Shown here: in pieces, positions 12,141-26,623 of the stretch
Layout of the letters: each line of letters starts with the position of its first letter
Position numbering within the stretch: the first letter of the stretch is position 1
Source: Corbicula japonica
Taxonomy: Eukaryota; Mollusca; Bivalvia; Venerida; Cyrenidae
DNA length: 64,000 bases
Assembly (NCBI GenBank): GCA_038501625.1
Contig: JAZAYU010000114.1
Span: forward strand, 1,550,001-1,614,000
Reading direction: 5' to 3'
The notes under the pieces: generated by a model
Seen by the model: the letters and a program-made list of their open reading frames with translations, nothing else
What the model was told of the DNA's origin: nothing
Databases searched by the model: none
Position numbers and translations under genes: made by a program

Positions 12141-12879
12141 AAGTGGATGAGATTGCTCAAGATATTGTCATCCACTTTATGAAGTGGCTATCTTACTCAG
12201 TGTTACACTTGGCATGTTCTCAGACCATACATCGTTTATTAAATCTTTAGTCTAAGGAATCCAAATTCAAAGTGATTTCTACTGGAAAGGAACTGCTAAT
12301 TTAATTGTTGCATTGCAAATAATAACCAATCAAAATTATTGTTACAAAAAAGGTATAAGAATTACCAATATTTTGACCAATCAAAATTTACCCCGAAATC
12401 CTGAAAACCCTCTAAAATTCCAGCCCCTGGACCAAATCCACAAGCACGTGTCATAATCGCGTCTTAGGATGACATTTATGGCTTCGAAGGCCGAAATCTG
12501 CATAAGTAATTGAGTAAAAGGATAATCTTATAATTTATCTGTCTGACATCTAAAAGTTTCTTTGTTCAATAAATGGTTAAGCCGCTGACTAATTAGATTA
12601 TTATCTTTGTTAGTTGCCAAAATTTTCCATGAATTCTGTCAACAAATACCTTTACGAAAATTAAAATGCGAAAACTTTTTAAGTAAATTTTTTAACTTAA
12701 ACTCGAAATACAATATAAGTTGCGAAAACAAAAATACCTGAAATTTAGTGCGTAACAGTACTTAGGCTTACACACTGACTTATTCTTCAGAGAGTGCTAT
12801 TGTTGCTCGACACACTCCACATATTACACAATTCAGAATCAATGTTCAACCAAAACATGAAAAAGTTCACACTCTGTAT

Positions 12880-12975
12880 TGGTTGCCTAAAATGCACGAA
12901 ACACCTTACAAAGCAAGATTTACGTTTTGGCTGTGTTTTTTGTGTGTAGCGTTCCCTAATATGCATATTTAATTT
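12880..12975 (+). repeat. Family-A terminal fragment
   Basis: GGCTGTGTTTTTTGTGTG and AATATGCATATTTAATTTTT match the right end of family A (GGCTGTGTTTTCTG...GATATGCATATTTCAC at 26680-26735). Only the end is present. Confidence 0.55.
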
Positions 12976-12979
12976 TTTA

Positions 12980-13780
12980 AAAAGAGTTTCTCAAGAGATA
13001 TTTAAAGATTAGATAAAACACAAATACATGTATACATAACAGGTGATTTCAATCTGAAACATATTATATGGAGTTTCGGTAATGGTTTTATATGCTACAC
13101 TGAGGCAGAGGCTTTGCTAGCCCTCCTCCACGAATAACCCCGAAATCGCATAAATAATGGACAATGCACTAGAATTGCATGTACAGATAATTTACAAGAA
13201 TCAGCAATTATCTCGGCACAGGTGTATACAAAAACATATTGTTTGTTTTACACAAAAGTTTGGGAAGTGACCATACACCGATATTAACAACCGCAAATCT
13301 TTCCCTGACAAAACTTCAACTTAAAATAACTCTTTCGGATCGAATGTATTTTATGGTATTCGTGGTATTGGACACGAGTGTTATTTCTTATTTCTGATTT
13401 AAAAATATATTATTTGGTATTACAAGGATGTGTGATTTTTTTTTCGTCACACATTGTGTAAAATAAACGCAAGTACCATATTTGATCTTACCCGATGATG
13501 CCTTTCTAAGTTTTCACCAAACATTGACAGTTGACCCAGATTTCTTAAAAATTATAATTTACTTATTAATTAACTAAAATAAACATGGAGGCTTTGTTTC
13601 TAAATAATAATTGTCGAGTTAAGATCTCCATAATGCTTATTCTTTTCAGATGAAAGAGAAGAACAAAGATAGAACCTGAAACTGCCGTACATTTGTTATC
13701 TGTGAATCAGTTCATGGGTTGGTCAAAGCGGGACGAAACGGGACAGTTTTTCACCTTCAAGATTGCTGCGGCAAAAGAAA
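12980..13780. other. Upstream flank of gene 3; no feature assigned
   Basis: AT-rich and without a recognisable exon or repeat. The promoter of gene 3 should lie here or in a missed 5' untranslated exon; no TATA box can be chosen with confidence. Confidence 0.4.
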
Positions 13781-13781
13781 G

Positions 13782-13889
13782 ATGGCAAAAAATCCTATTA
13801 CTTTTACAATTGGAACAATTGCATTTATTATTATATATGTTTTTTTAGGGATATCTATAGATCTAAAAGGTGTTACTTTTATCAGAAAG
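13782..13889 (+). CDS. Gene 3 exon 1: signal anchor
   Basis: The ATG at 13782 follows AAAG (A at -3). The exon encodes 36 residues, mostly one hydrophobic segment, and ends in phase 0 at AGAAAG before GTAGGC. The open frame extends upstream to 13719 but only through a TTG, so the ATG is preferred. Confidence 0.75.
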
Positions 13890-16800
13890 GTAGGCAAAGC
13901 TTTAAAATGAGTACATTTGTATAGCTTATTGTAATTACAATATTGAAACGTTTTATAGAATAACCCGTGTCTTATTTACTTATTAGGGTCACGTGACTTC
14001 ATTGAATCAACTCCGTATTCAGGCGGAGGTATTACTAAAAGCGAAAATCTCAACTACGAAATCATTACATGAGAAAGGCAGAAAAAGATTGTTGAATGTT
14101 GTTATTGCGTTTCATCGATTTATGAACTGTAAGGATGATATCACCAGGTCACAAGGTTATAAAAACAGAGAATGGGAACCAGTCTCAAATCTCAAACATC
14201 TGATTGGCTGAAATGGCTACTTGAACGCAAGTATAATAGTATGATTTTTCTAAAAACCTTTTACTCAATGAGATTGTGTTATTCCAGGGCAATCATTGTT
14301 CGCTTTTTATTCATAATGTTATTTCTGACCAACACGACACTGATGTGCCGGCTGATTTGGATCAACACATGCGATTAAACCCCTATGTTTAAAGTAAAGG
14401 ATTCAAACACTCTATCCTAAAAATATTTAATTAATATAAAGATACTCAAACATATATCTGTAAGTTTCTTATCTTTTAGAATGATTTTACTCTCGGTCAG
14501 TTGCAGGCAGTGACAGAAAAGCTAAGAGTTAACACAAACAACAAGGATGCCAAAGAAATTAAGCTGGATAAACGGGTGCATGATATCAAGTACAACGACA
14601 TCGTAAAAACCAGATATTCTGGCGTGTACATGTATTCAGCAATTCAAACTTATTTCAACGATTCTGTTACAAAGAAAAGAGAAACGCCTTCAACGGAAGA
14701 GCCCACAAAAGTTCAGATGTCTAAGATAGTTGTAAGTGGTTGGAAATTAAACCAGTTTCGAAGTTCAAATTTTATATGTTGCCATATGATGGAAGACGGA
14801 ACAGTTATACCAATATCTTCTTCCGAGAAAACGGACATTTTTTATAATATAATAAAGTTGAAATTAAATGCACAACAATACACGTGTCATATTATCAACA
14901 ATTCAACAACCCAACTCATTTCTATAGAATCGTCCGGCTCCGTGTGCCCAATTGACAAGAAATATTATACAGTAGTTGAGAACGTGTTTCCAAATAGCAC
15001 ATTACATCAAAAAAATAGAAATAAAACGATTGCTGTTTGCACAAAACTTGCCTATGGCTCTTTGGATGCTAAAAAACTTATCGAGTGGTTTGAGGTGCAT
15101 AGAATGTTTGGAGTAGACAAGGTGTTTTCTTACTTGTATCAACTTAACTCTGCAGCAAGGAAGGTTTTCGAATATTATGAAAACTTAGGTATGGCCGAAA
15201 CACGTGAATTCGATCTTGCTGACAAAGGTAAGTAGTTTTTGTATGATATTAAATCGAGCAAGAATCTGGTTGCAGTTGATTTAGGATAAGTAGAGAGTCA
15301 CGTGATACATATTTATGTAAAAAAAGAATGTTCTTATGGATGGGGCAGATTAATTATTTTTTCAGTGATAAATATTCATTCAGAGAACAAGGTCATATAA
15401 AAGTTTTTAAACATTTTGCTGGTTTACCTTTATTAACTTTATTGTAATAGTCTGTCACGTGACTCTCTAGTTATTGGTAACGCACTGTCAGTACTTTACT
15501 AATGGCAGTCAGAGTAATTGTGGCAAAATCGGTTCACGTTTGTTTAAATGATAATATTATTACAAAATTCAACATTCTAAACATCCTGATTTTGACATTT
15601 TTGATTACCTTGAAATACGAACACGAAAATCGAGGTCGCACGGTATAAGGACTTATGGTATCATCAAAAGAAAAGCACTACTAAAATATATGATAAAAAA
15701 AAAGATGATTTAATTTTTAAATAGTACATTTTCCGATTTTAGCCGGCGATGTTCCTCGTACAACATCATACGGGGTTTATCACAGCTTCTTCGCTTTTCA
15801 ATAGCTTGCAACGATGTTAATGATTTCAATGAACGTAATCTTTGCATAACAGAAAAAACAACTTTTAAAACTAGGTTATCGGTCACAAATTAAGGAAAAC
15901 CTTTTGCAGGTTTTATCGCCGATAACCAGATTTTATTCAAAAATACAGATGCAGTTTAAAATCACTATTGCAACAAGATATTTAACAACCAGATTTAATT
16001 TATAAACTTAAAAAGATTAAAGGAAATGTTAGTTTTCTCCGGTTATTCGTAAAAACCACTCTATATTTAAAAAGGAAGGTTACCAACATGATATTTTACA
16101 GCGCTCTGCAGGTCTGGTGATTAACACATCTACAGTTGATCATTATGCTTAACTTTTTGGTTGCACGATGGTGGCAGGGGTTAATGATGGTTTTATGAGA
16201 AAATCTTTTCTTAAAAGAACCTAGAATCTTGATGTGTTTCTGTTATCCCTGTCATCGTGTTCTTGCTGATCTTACTCCAGGAGCTCTGGTCTCGGTAAGA
16301 TCATTAAGTACCCGCCCCTTTAGCTTTGCATTGCTATGAGCTTCTTATATTTTATTTGTTTGTGTGCTTTTGCAATGTTGAGCTGATGGCTGGGTTGGAG
16401 TTATTTCACCAAGACAACTTGTACGTGTGTGTGTGTGGATATGAGAACCTGTTGGCACTGACCGTTCCAAGGCAGTAACCCCTTGGGTTCTCAGTTTTTG
16501 TTAATTGTTTGTGCTGTCTAATTTGAAACTGATCATTTTAGTAACCATGCAATTATTTTGCCACTGAATGTTCAAATGCGGTTACCCAATGGTTTTCTTT
16601 TTCGAAACATGTAGTTGTGAGTGGTGTTTTTTTGAAATTGACATCCTAAAATAATGACTCCGGCGTAAGAGGGTTAAGAAAAATGACGCTCTGATAAAAA
16701 ATTAGAAATTTATTAATTTACGGAAACACACTGCTTCAGATTCTTTTTGTGGTAAATAAATAAAATGTAAAATAAATAGACGAATAAAATGATGTATATT

Positions 16801-19800
16801 AACATAAGATCGGACGGTAACATCGTGAAAAATTATCGAAATTTTATACGAATCTCATTTAAAAAAGGAAAATCGTTAGTTCTAGAAAACTGTAAATGGA
16901 TTAATTAAGAGGAAAGTACGATGAAATCTTCGTTCCTGTGACTGTAAAAGAAAATGAGTGGAAAATTGGAACGTCAACTGCAAATTCATAACAAATTCAA
17001 AATGGCTGAAAACGCGCAAAGTAAAAATAATGAATGCCGAGACTACAATCTTAATGAAATGAAATCTATGATGAAAAAGCTTGATTCAACAGAGAAGGAG
17101 CCCATCACAGTGACAGAAACTGGAGGAGGTGTAAAAATAGAGATGAATACGGGCTTATACGAACTTTTTAAACAGGCAGCCGCGGAATTTTATGCAACAG
17201 ACTCTACGACATACAAGTACACGATAATCCCCGTGACTGATAAAGCTGGAAATAATGTGGAAACAAAAGTCAAAGCATACCAAGGTAAACAACATCTTTG
17301 TACCATTAACTTATACCACACCAAATGTTCGTGTTTGATAAATGGTAGAAAAACCGTTCTTTTCATGGACCGTGATTTAATAATTATTATTACCAACATT
17401 GAATCAAAGTTATCCAGTGATAATATCACGGTAGGCCATGTAAACGGAGCCTTTAAACAGATGCTTTTGCAATATTGCAAAGCTGGAGAGTCGGTTTCTG
17501 GGCAATTTCATTCGCAAAATGACACGGGGACAGTACAAAGTGACGAAATTCAATCAGATACCGGGATAGATTTCACGTCTGAAAATAACATGTCGCGATC
17601 TGATTTTGAATCTTCACCTTTGGTATCTGTTTTGAATGATACAGTTAGCCCGACAAACAATGATGATGATATAAACAGCAGCACAATGAGCAATATCTCA
17701 TGTTATGATGAAACCAATTCAAGTATTCTAAATTCATCTCGGACATTTTCGGCTTCTGAGAATGCATTATTAACAGAAATAAAACAGTCCATTAAGTCAC
17801 TTGAAGACACGTTGAATGCTCACATAGTAACAAGTAATTTAAGATTTGAGCAAATACAAGATGAAATAAAGTCTGTCAAATCACACATTCGAGTAAATGC
17901 TAACGCTACTGAATCGCAATTAGAGACAGTTGGAAATTCAACGTTAGGCCTTAAGACACAAGTCGGAGAATTGACATCTTTTGTTCAGAAACGGCTTCAG
18001 TCCTTGTCGGATCAGATTAAGACATATAATATGACTGCTAGAACATCTATACAACAGACGGAACAACGATCTGGATCATGTGACAGAAGAAGAGAAAGCC
18101 AAACTACAGAAAGTTTTCAAAACAAACAAACGATGGATGAAAACCGAGTAAAAACGTTACAACATAAAGATAAAAACAACAACAAAAAGGTCACCTCTAA
18201 ATCATAAATAATAATTGTAAAAGGGATAAACCGGCGTGGACTATCAAGCAATATCGATGTTAAAACATTAAGAGGAGCAGTGATTCGCGACATAGCTGAA
18301 TACCTGAAAACGGCGGGAAACATCGATCAGTACGAAAATATCATCATTCATGTCGGAGGAAATGACGTTGCGAACGGGACTTCACTGTCAGCGTGTGAGC
18401 GCGCTTTCCGCAACGTTATTGACGTTATGAGGGAAAGGCAATGTAAAGTTTTCTTCCTATCGGTTTGTCCACGGTCTGACGCAGATGTTGTGCTTCTGAA
18501 CGACACACTTAGACAACTGTGTAATGCAAGTTCAGCAACGTACATTGAAAACTTTTGTTCGTTTGTCTATGGAGATGGCAGCATGGTTAAGTATTTCTTA
18601 CATAGTGATGGTATTCACCTAACAAACCGAGGTACCTACACTTTACTCCATAACATGGAGAAACATATACGTATCATGAAGAAGAATGATGGAGACTACA
18701 ACCAGAACAGAAACTACACTAGAAATGGATCGTGGGGCGGATACCCTCAATCGCAGAGATTTAGAGATGCAGATACACCCAAGTCGATGAAATATCAACG
18801 ACAGCGCTATGGTTATTCAAGATACTAGGCATGCGAGAGCAGTACCTTCTGTTCGTTTAAACTGAATCTTGAAAACAAGTTTGTTTGTCTAGACAAAATA
18901 TGCACTAATTGTAATTGTTATAATTGTGTTTGTTTACCGGAATTCTCTGATTTTACTCATGAAACTTTGCAAAATACGAATTACATTACTAACAACACCT
19001 TTAAGGAATATTGTAACACTGAAAATGAAAATCAACAACATAAAAATAATACTGATAAAAACAGTGTAAAAACAGATATTGTAATTGAAAATTTATTCGG
19101 ACTTACCAGGAGAGGTTTTAGAGTAGGTTCTTTTAACGTTCAAGGAATTTTAACGAAACTTGATGAAATCAAAATAATGTTAATAGATGATCCTCTAAAT
19201 ATCATAGGACTGTGTGAAAGTTTCTTAACAAATAATATTTGTAACGATGAGCTTCGAATTAATGGATATAAAATAGAACGAAAAGATAGGTCTTTTAGAC
19301 ATGGTGGTGGTTTAATAGTATATATAAAGGATAATGTACAATATCGCCGCAGACTAGACCTTGAAAGTATGAGTTTAGAATCCATAGTTATTGAAGTATG
19401 TTTGCCTAAATGTAAATCGTTTATTGTAAACTTTGTATACAGACCACCAAGTTCCCTGCAAAATTGGATAGATTTGTTTGATCAAAATTTCAATAAGTTA
19501 TTTGAAAACTTTCAGGAAATATATTGTCTTGGTGATTTTAACTTTAATCTTGATTCGAATTATGGTAATATCAATCGTAATTGGTCATCTACTATCTCTT
19601 GTTTAGGATTATCTCAAGTAGTTAAGAACCATACCAGGGTAACTAAGAAAAGCTGCTCAGTGATTGATCATATCTATACAACCCACCCTGAAAATATAAT
19701 TGAAGTTTCTGTGCCCAAAATAAGTTTAAGTGATCATTTTCCGGTATGTTTTACCAGAAAAATCAATAAACATCAAAAGGTCTATGAAGATAAACATAAA

Positions 19801-22800
19801 ACTATAAAATACCGATCATTTACTAAATTCAATGAAAAGCTTTTTGTTAACGACATTTTACATTCTGGCATAGAATCAATAATATCAATAACCCAACCAA
19901 CACTTGCGCTACATTTTCTTTATAATATATTAGAGTATTCGCTTAACAAACATGCTCCTATTAAAATTAAACGTATAAAACGGATTCACCAACCTGAATG
20001 GTATAATGAAGAAATAAAAAATGCTAGGAAAATAAGGGATAAGTGCCATTGTCAGGGCGACTGGTTAAACTATGCAATATGGCGAAATAAAGTAACACAG
20101 CTTATTTCTAAAGCTAAAATAAACTATTATTCCCATGCGGTTCAAAACAAAACAGACGCAAAGGTATTATGGAAACATATTAAAGCAGTTTCTTATGGCG
20201 AAGACAGGATGCCATATTCATTGCCAACTAGATTATTGTACAAAGGTGAAATGCTTACAGATACAAACCATATTGCTAATGCTTTAAATCATCATTTTAT
20301 CAACATTGCTTCAAATGTGAAAATCTCTCAAACAGACTTCAACGCGTTTAATTATCTTGGGTTATTATTTTTTTTTAAACCAAAAACTTCGGTTTAAAAC
20401 ATTTTCATTAAATTTTATTACGCCATTTGAAGTTATAAAAAGGTGAAATATGCATATCAGGAATCGCCACATTCAGAAAAAACAGCCTCCCCACACAGTC
20501 AAGAAGAAGAGAGGGGGAGAGAGCATGGTTAATAAAATAATCAGTTTCAAAAAAGACACCACTAACAATAAACAAAAATGAGAACCCGAGGGGTTACCGC
20601 CTTGGAACGGTCAGTGGCAAATCAAATTGCCACTGGGGGTTTAAACCAGGTTCTAGGGTGCACCAACCTCACACTTGCCCCAACAGGTTCTCATATCACA
20701 AAACAAGTACAAGTTGTCTTGGTGAAAAGACTCCAACCCACTTATCTGCTTAACAATGTTGCATGCAAAAGCACACAAACATATAAAACATAAGAAGCTA
20801 AGAGCATTGCAAAGCCGAAAGGGGAAAGAAATTGATTGATGGATTAAATACTAAAAAATCTGTCGGACCTGATGGCATAGGACCTTACATTCTCAAGCTT
20901 TGCTGTGATTACATTACACCTACAATTGCAGATATAATAAACAATAGCATTAGCAAAGGAGAATATCCTGACCAACTTAAAGAAGCTTATGTTCTCCCAT
21001 TCTTTAAGAAGGGTCTAACAGATGATCCAAACAACTACCGTCCTATATCCATATTAAATACTATATCCAAAAATTTTTGAAAGACACGTTGCTAACCAAA
21101 TGCATGACTATTTTAGAAAAACGAACATTTTACATAAAACCCAATCTAGCTTTCGGAAATCCTACTCCTGTCAAACTGCTCTAACATATTTAATAGATAA
21201 TTGGTTATCAGCTATTGACAAAGGGAATCTAGTAGGCAGCGTTTTTCTTGATGTAAGCAAAGCGTTTGACATGGTCGATCATAAAATCCTTTTACATAAA
21301 TTAAAACTTTACCATTTTGACAGAAAATCAATAGATTGGTTCTCTTCTTATTTGCAAAATAGAAAACAATTTATTAAAGTAAACAACATACAGTCCGATA
21401 AACTTTGCATCAAGACGGGTGTCCCTCAAGGCTCTATCCTTGGGCCCCTTCTTTTCTTAATCTACATCAATGATCTTCCAATGACACTAGAATCATGTAA
21501 CGTTGATATGTATGCTGACGATTCTACTTTGCACACATCCTCTTTAGGCCAGTCAGCGCACCCCAAAATAGCATCGAAGTGTGAGGAAATTGCAAAAGAA
21601 TTGATTTGTAGGTTTTTTGTTAGAAGAACATGTCTACTTTAAAGGGTGAAAAGTTGCAATTTGAAAACTGATGGGAAATTTGGAAAAAACGCATTTGAAC
21701 TGACTGACCAAAAAAAGTCTCCAAATTTTAAACATATCCATTTTTTGGATAAAATTAAAGCATTGATCATAGTTTTAATAAAAATATTGCCATAGAATGC
21801 TGGAGAATGACGTTATTGAACTAGTAAATGTTTAAAACTTGCCATAGTTTCATTTTGGTTTGCAATCTTGAAATCAGAACATTTTTAGATGTTATTTTAC
21901 CCCACCCACTTAAGAAAAAATCAAAAAAGCATCAAATTGTGAGGAAAATGTAAAAGAATTGATTTTTGTGTTTTTTGTAAGAAACACGTGTCTTCTTTAA
22001 AGGACAAAAAGTTGCAATTTGAAAACTGATAGGAAATTTCAAACAAAAAACACTTGAACTGACTGACCGATAAAATGTGCAAATTTAAAACATATCCATT
22101 TTTGGATAAAATTAAAGCATTGATCATAGTTTTAATAAAACTTTCGTCAAAGAATACTGGAGAATGTCGTTATTGAAGTAGTAAATGTGCAGAACTTGCA
22201 ATAGTTTCATTTCGGTTTGCAATCTTGCAAAATCAGAACATATTTAGAGGTTATTTTACCCCACCCACTAAAGTAAATATTAATATTTTGATACAATATA
22301 AATTTGTTTTATTCTTTTTCAATTTTTAAATACAATGAAAAACGGCATAAATATGATACACCTAAGTTTATTATATAATCATTGTATATCAATATAATGA
22401 AGGAAACGAAAACTGTACATGCATAGTAAGTGGTCGAACTTCGTTAAAATTCGTGTATTTGGAGAAAAGGGTTGTTCAAGTTCATATGTATTCATCAATA
22501 TCTAATTCTGCCCGAGTTGGAGAATTTGAACACCCAAAGCAACAACTCTCAAAAAATCTACAACTCTGATAACATTACAAGCCATGTTTTAGAACTACAT
22601 TGTTACTTTAATAAAGGTTGGCATTTAAAATATTGTCATGTGCATGAGGCAGAGAACAAATACTTGTTACCAGTCAAATCCCACCCCTGGTCTTTAGGTT
22701 TAAGCTTTGTATTTCCAATCCAGATCTGGCTCTGAATATAAACGTGTTTATAATAAAAAATGCTGTGTCTAATGTTGGAGATAATGTATGAACTTGCACA

Positions 22801-25800
22801 AATAACGTCCTTTTCATCACCTTCACTGTAAATTTTTGATCTTGGCGTATCCAGCGATATAGATGGAGATCTGTCTTATAACATGAGGATAGTCTTTTTA
22901 CCTAGTTTTCCTACATCTTTGTCTGATTGACTCGCCATGAACTGTTTCTTAGCTTCTTGCGTCTATATTAACAATCAACTCCTTCATTGCAGATGACTTT
23001 CCTATTCTTAATATGTAAGGAGTTAAATCACAACCAGTATTGGCATGCCAAAGAAGTAACAGATCACATTTATTTCAGAAAACACAGACTGCATATTTTG
23101 ATGTTCTAGATCTTTGTCGGTGATGGTCTTTTATGCCTTGTATCGGATCGCACGTACACTTTCTGTGCTAAGTCTTCTTCAACGACACATGTGATCTCTT
23201 TCTCAGCACATTCAGTGTCTGTCAAAGCACTTCATGGAACCATTAATTATTCTGTTTTGTACATTTCTGGTATACATAGTGTCTTGAAGTTCGATGGGTC
23301 TGACAGAACAAACATCTGCACCTCTCTTCAGACTTTCAATTTTTTGAACATGTGACGCAATTGTCATTATTACATTGTTATTGTAGTCACAGTCGTTTTG
23401 GTGTGAAGAGAGTCTCAAATATGGTCTGTGTAACATCGTGGATACACAAGATTCTATCCTTGCTGGTTCTGTTGACGGTGTTATAACCTTTACCACGGTA
23501 TGTCACAACCTTCAAATAAAGAATAAAATTGGCCTTTATGATTTGAAAAAAAAATGTGAAAGTGAGATTTTAATTACAAAATCCAAGTCAAATATATACA
23601 AATGTAACAGCATTTATTTAAAATGAAAAGCATAAATTTACTCTAACCACCATTTCAGAAGTTAATGTTCACATTAGCAGAACCGAAAGGATGAATGAAA
23701 ACCATTGTCCTGATGATGCAGCATTTTCTAAAACGTATATTTAAAAATATGAACATGCATGTCAGGAATTTGAATAAACAAAAAACACAGCATCCCCAAG
23801 CAGCCAAAACTTTAGAGAGGAAAAGAGAGCATGTGTTATAAAACGATCGATTTCAAATAAGACACCACAAATAATAAACAAAAAGGGGTTATTTGGGGTT
23901 ACCGCTTAGGAACAGTCAGTGATAAAACAATTAGTTACTGGGGGTACAAACCAGGTTCTAGGGTTCACAAACCCCACACTTCTTGCCCCAACAAGTTCCC
24001 ATATGAATAAACAAGTAAAAGTTGTCTTCAAAGTTGGTGTAATAACTCCAACCCACCTAAAACTCGACATTGTTGCACGCATAAGCACACAAACATATAA
24101 AACATAAGAAGCTAATAGTATTGTAATGCAAAAGGGCAGATAGTCAATGATCTTACTGAGACCAGAGTCTGGAGTCAAATCAGAAAGACCAAGATGATAA
24201 AGAAACAAAAATCTAGCATCTAGGTTCTTTTACAAGATTTCATAAACTCTTAAACCCGTCACCGTCGTGCAACCAAAGAGGTGCATTTTATTTTCTTAAG
24301 TTTATAAATAAAATCTCGATAGAAAACTGACTGTGAAATACCTGGATGCAATAGTGATTATAAACTGAACCTGTACTTAATGAAAAAAAAACCCAACGTT
24401 TCTTTCACAGTATTGAATGACATTTTTCTGTTGTTATAAATATCTGTATTTCAAAATATATTATTTAGTCATAAAGATGCAGATACACCCTATTACCTTG
24501 GGTTTGCCAGTGCTGCTGGTGAATATCACACTCAACTGGCATTCACAGTCGAGTTATGATGATATGGGAATGCCATAGGACTCTGTAAATAATGATGAAA
24601 AAATTAATAAATATGTCTAACATTAAATAACCATAGCGTAAAATATGTTTACAGTATGAAAGGCTGTTTTTTATAAATATTTTTTTAATATATATTGATG
24701 TAAAACTTTTTTTTTACCGTTTCTTCGTGTTCCTTGTTTTAAAAGATAAATGTTACAATTGTTTATACACTATACTTTCATTTGAAATAAATTTAGGTAC
24801 TCCATATTTGCCGATATTGACTGTAAAACACGAATAAGACAATTACACTTAAAAGAATTATAGTTATGGTTTTGCTGCGTATTGGCTTCCGTAGTTTTAA
24901 AAATCTGCGAAACCCTTCTTGTGAAGGTCAATACCAAATCTACGGAAAATAGCCATATTGTGGATTTATTTTAATATTTTACAATATGCAACTGTTCTGT
25001 GTTTACTTTATTGAGTTTAATAATGAAATATATATCAAAATAAATGAAAATTCACTGGTTTCCCTTATACGATGAAATCGATCATTTACAGGCATTTTAA
25101 GCCAAGCATTCAAACTAATGCATTAAACAATAACAATATATATATTATGAAATTAATCATCAACTTACATGACAAAAGTCGTCATTCCAGACAACAATTC
25201 TTGCAATAAACACTCGACCTTTTTTGTTTACATGCTTCCGGAAGTTCAAAAATGGTGCGTGCAAACTTTATGTGTTCGAGTATGGCGTACCATCACAGCC
25301 ATAATTGTTGAATCATGAAAGCCGAAATTTAAATGGTCAATTAAAACAATTTCCCCCAACCCACCGGAATGCAACTTTTTGTTGGATGTATATCTATGTC
25401 TGATGTTTCGCAGATGACAATTAGTGAAACTTTTGCAATTAGTTCAAGGTGATATGCTACGCTGACTGGACTACTTCTAACGTCAATGAAATACAATCAC
25501 GACTTCAAAATGACATTGATAATATAGACAAGTGGTTTAAAAATAACAATATGTCACTAAACCCATTAAAGTTAACTTGCATGCTACTGGGAACGAAAAA
25601 CAGGTTAAAGAGCTCAGACTCTCTAGTAATTACTTTAAATCAAACTCAGCTTGAGGATGTACATTATCAAAATATTTTAGGCATTAATGTTGATGATTCA
25701 ATAAAATGGCAAGTGCAGATAGATTAAATTTGCAGTAAATTAAATTCAAAGCTATATCTGTTTAATAGAATATCAAAGTACCTCACATTTGAAACAAAGA

Positions 25801-26583
25801 AAATTTACTATAATGCGTATGTACTACCGATTCTTGATTATGGAGTTATCTCGTGGGGACAATGTTCTAAAACCAACAAAGATCGGATTAATAACTTCCA
25901 AAGACGTTTTGCCAAACTAGTGCTCGGTAAATCAGATTCATCAACTAATACAGAACTTTTTAGTGAACTGAAGTGGTTATCATTTAACCGTATCAAATAT
26001 CACACAGCCCCTCTTGTTTATAAAACCCTCCACGACTTAGCCCCACAATATTTACACGATCTGATAGAAATTACACAAAATACGTCTTACAATCTTCGGT
26101 CTAACTCAATGCAATGTCTTGTCCATCCAAAGCTAAACACAGAATTTATGAAAAAGACATTTAGTTACTCTGGTATGATTATCTGGAATGAAATTCCTTT
26201 TTCCATTAAAAATTCATTCTCCCTGAATTTATTCAAAAAATCATACAAACATCATTTATTGACAATAAATTCTTAAAATGTATTTAGATATATACACAAA
26301 CTGGTAACTACTCAATGACTTGTCGTTGCTTTTTTTCCCTACTCTTGAGTATGTGTATTATAATGTATTACATTATAATGTTTTGTCTTCTCAAAATATT
26401 GCCCAATTAACATATGTGATTTTGTATTGTTCATCTTTTTTTATTTCATTTTAATTTTGTGTGTGTGTGTGTGTGTGTAGTTATAATATTTCATGATGGC
26501 CTCTTGAAAATAAGATTTGTATTATTGTTGCTTCACTTTGTACAAAACTTAAGAGTTACAAATGTACCATCTATAAATAAAGA

Positions 26584-26623
<40 letters not shown>

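Noticed and set aside
13993..14378. Open frames of 72 and 68 codons between exons 1 and 2 of gene 3
   Set aside because: Exon 1 joins exon 2 in phase 0 without them and they have no acceptable flanking splice sites in frame.
19140..19385. Minus-strand open frame of 81 codons
   Set aside because: It is the shadow of the LINE endonuclease on the other strand.
20578..20793. Open frame of 71 codons, also found at 27218-27493 (minus) and 23919-24107
   Set aside because: It recurs because it lies in the right half of family A, but is broken or changed in most copies, so repetition rather than coding explains it.
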